The notes beneath the pieces are model-generated. The model saw only the letters and a program-made list of their open reading frames with translations, had not been told where the DNA came from and did not search any database. From assembly GCF_000972845.2 (NCBI RefSeq), contig NC_040018.1, positions 13,427,157 to 13,491,156 on the forward strand: 64,000 nucleotides of DNA, given 5' to 3'. The stretch is from Larimichthys crocea (lineage: Eukaryota; Chordata; Actinopteri; Sciaenidae). Shown here piece by piece: positions 63,931 to 64,000 of the stretch (positions are counted from its first letter, which is position 1; every line of letters begins with the position of its first letter). A program made the position numbers and the translations under genes.

Positions 63931-64000
63931 CCAAGAAAAAAAATTGGATAGAGGATGATGATGATTACTTGGTTGGAATGGCAAACAAGTTGACTGTCGG

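Overview
The window is eukaryotic and almost certainly from a teleost fish, probably a percomorph. Genes are split by GT-AG introns. Long stretches hold no gene. The repeat content is typical of fish: tRNA-derived SINEs, L2-type LINE tails, Tc1 and hAT remnants, and GATA, GT and trinucleotide microsatellites. Nothing bacterial or viral is present, and I found no CRISPR array or operon.

Layout. (1) 1-3.0 kb: on the minus strand, the stalk, membrane and first part of the lectin domain of a type II C-type lectin-like receptor. It carries a 42-bp tandem repeat and two frameshifts that cancel, and beside it lies a decayed partial copy split by a Tc1 fragment. (2) 3-29 kb: gene-poor, with LINE, SINE and hAT remnants and a decayed coiled-coil pseudogene near 12.4-13.3 kb. 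(3) 29.3-32.5 kb: a two-exon class A (rhodopsin-like) orphan GPCR of 365 residues on the plus strand. (4) 38.7-42.4 kb: cyb5b on the minus strand, five coding exons and 159 residues, a membrane-anchored cytochrome b5. (5) 45.1-62.1 kb: dhx38 (PRP16) on the plus strand, one 5' UTR exon plus 26 coding exons, 1259 residues, a DEAH-box splicing ATPase. (6) 62.1-64 kb: its 3' UTR and interspersed repeats.

The genes do not form one pathway. cyb5b and dhx38 are divergent, with about 2.7 kb between them. In humans both lie on 16q22, which supports the assignments and suggests a conserved block. I rebuilt exon boundaries by hand from splice signals, reading phase and protein similarity. The exon lengths of dhx38, cyb5b and the GPCR sum to intact open frames.

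I did not find a convincing undescribed biological system. The points most worth a second look are the glycosylation-sequon-bearing stalk repeat of the lectin with its compensating indels, the coiled-coil pseudogene, the unusual signature residues of the GPCR, tandem splice acceptors in two genes, a possible alternative last exon of dhx38, and several transposon insertions with readable target-site duplications.
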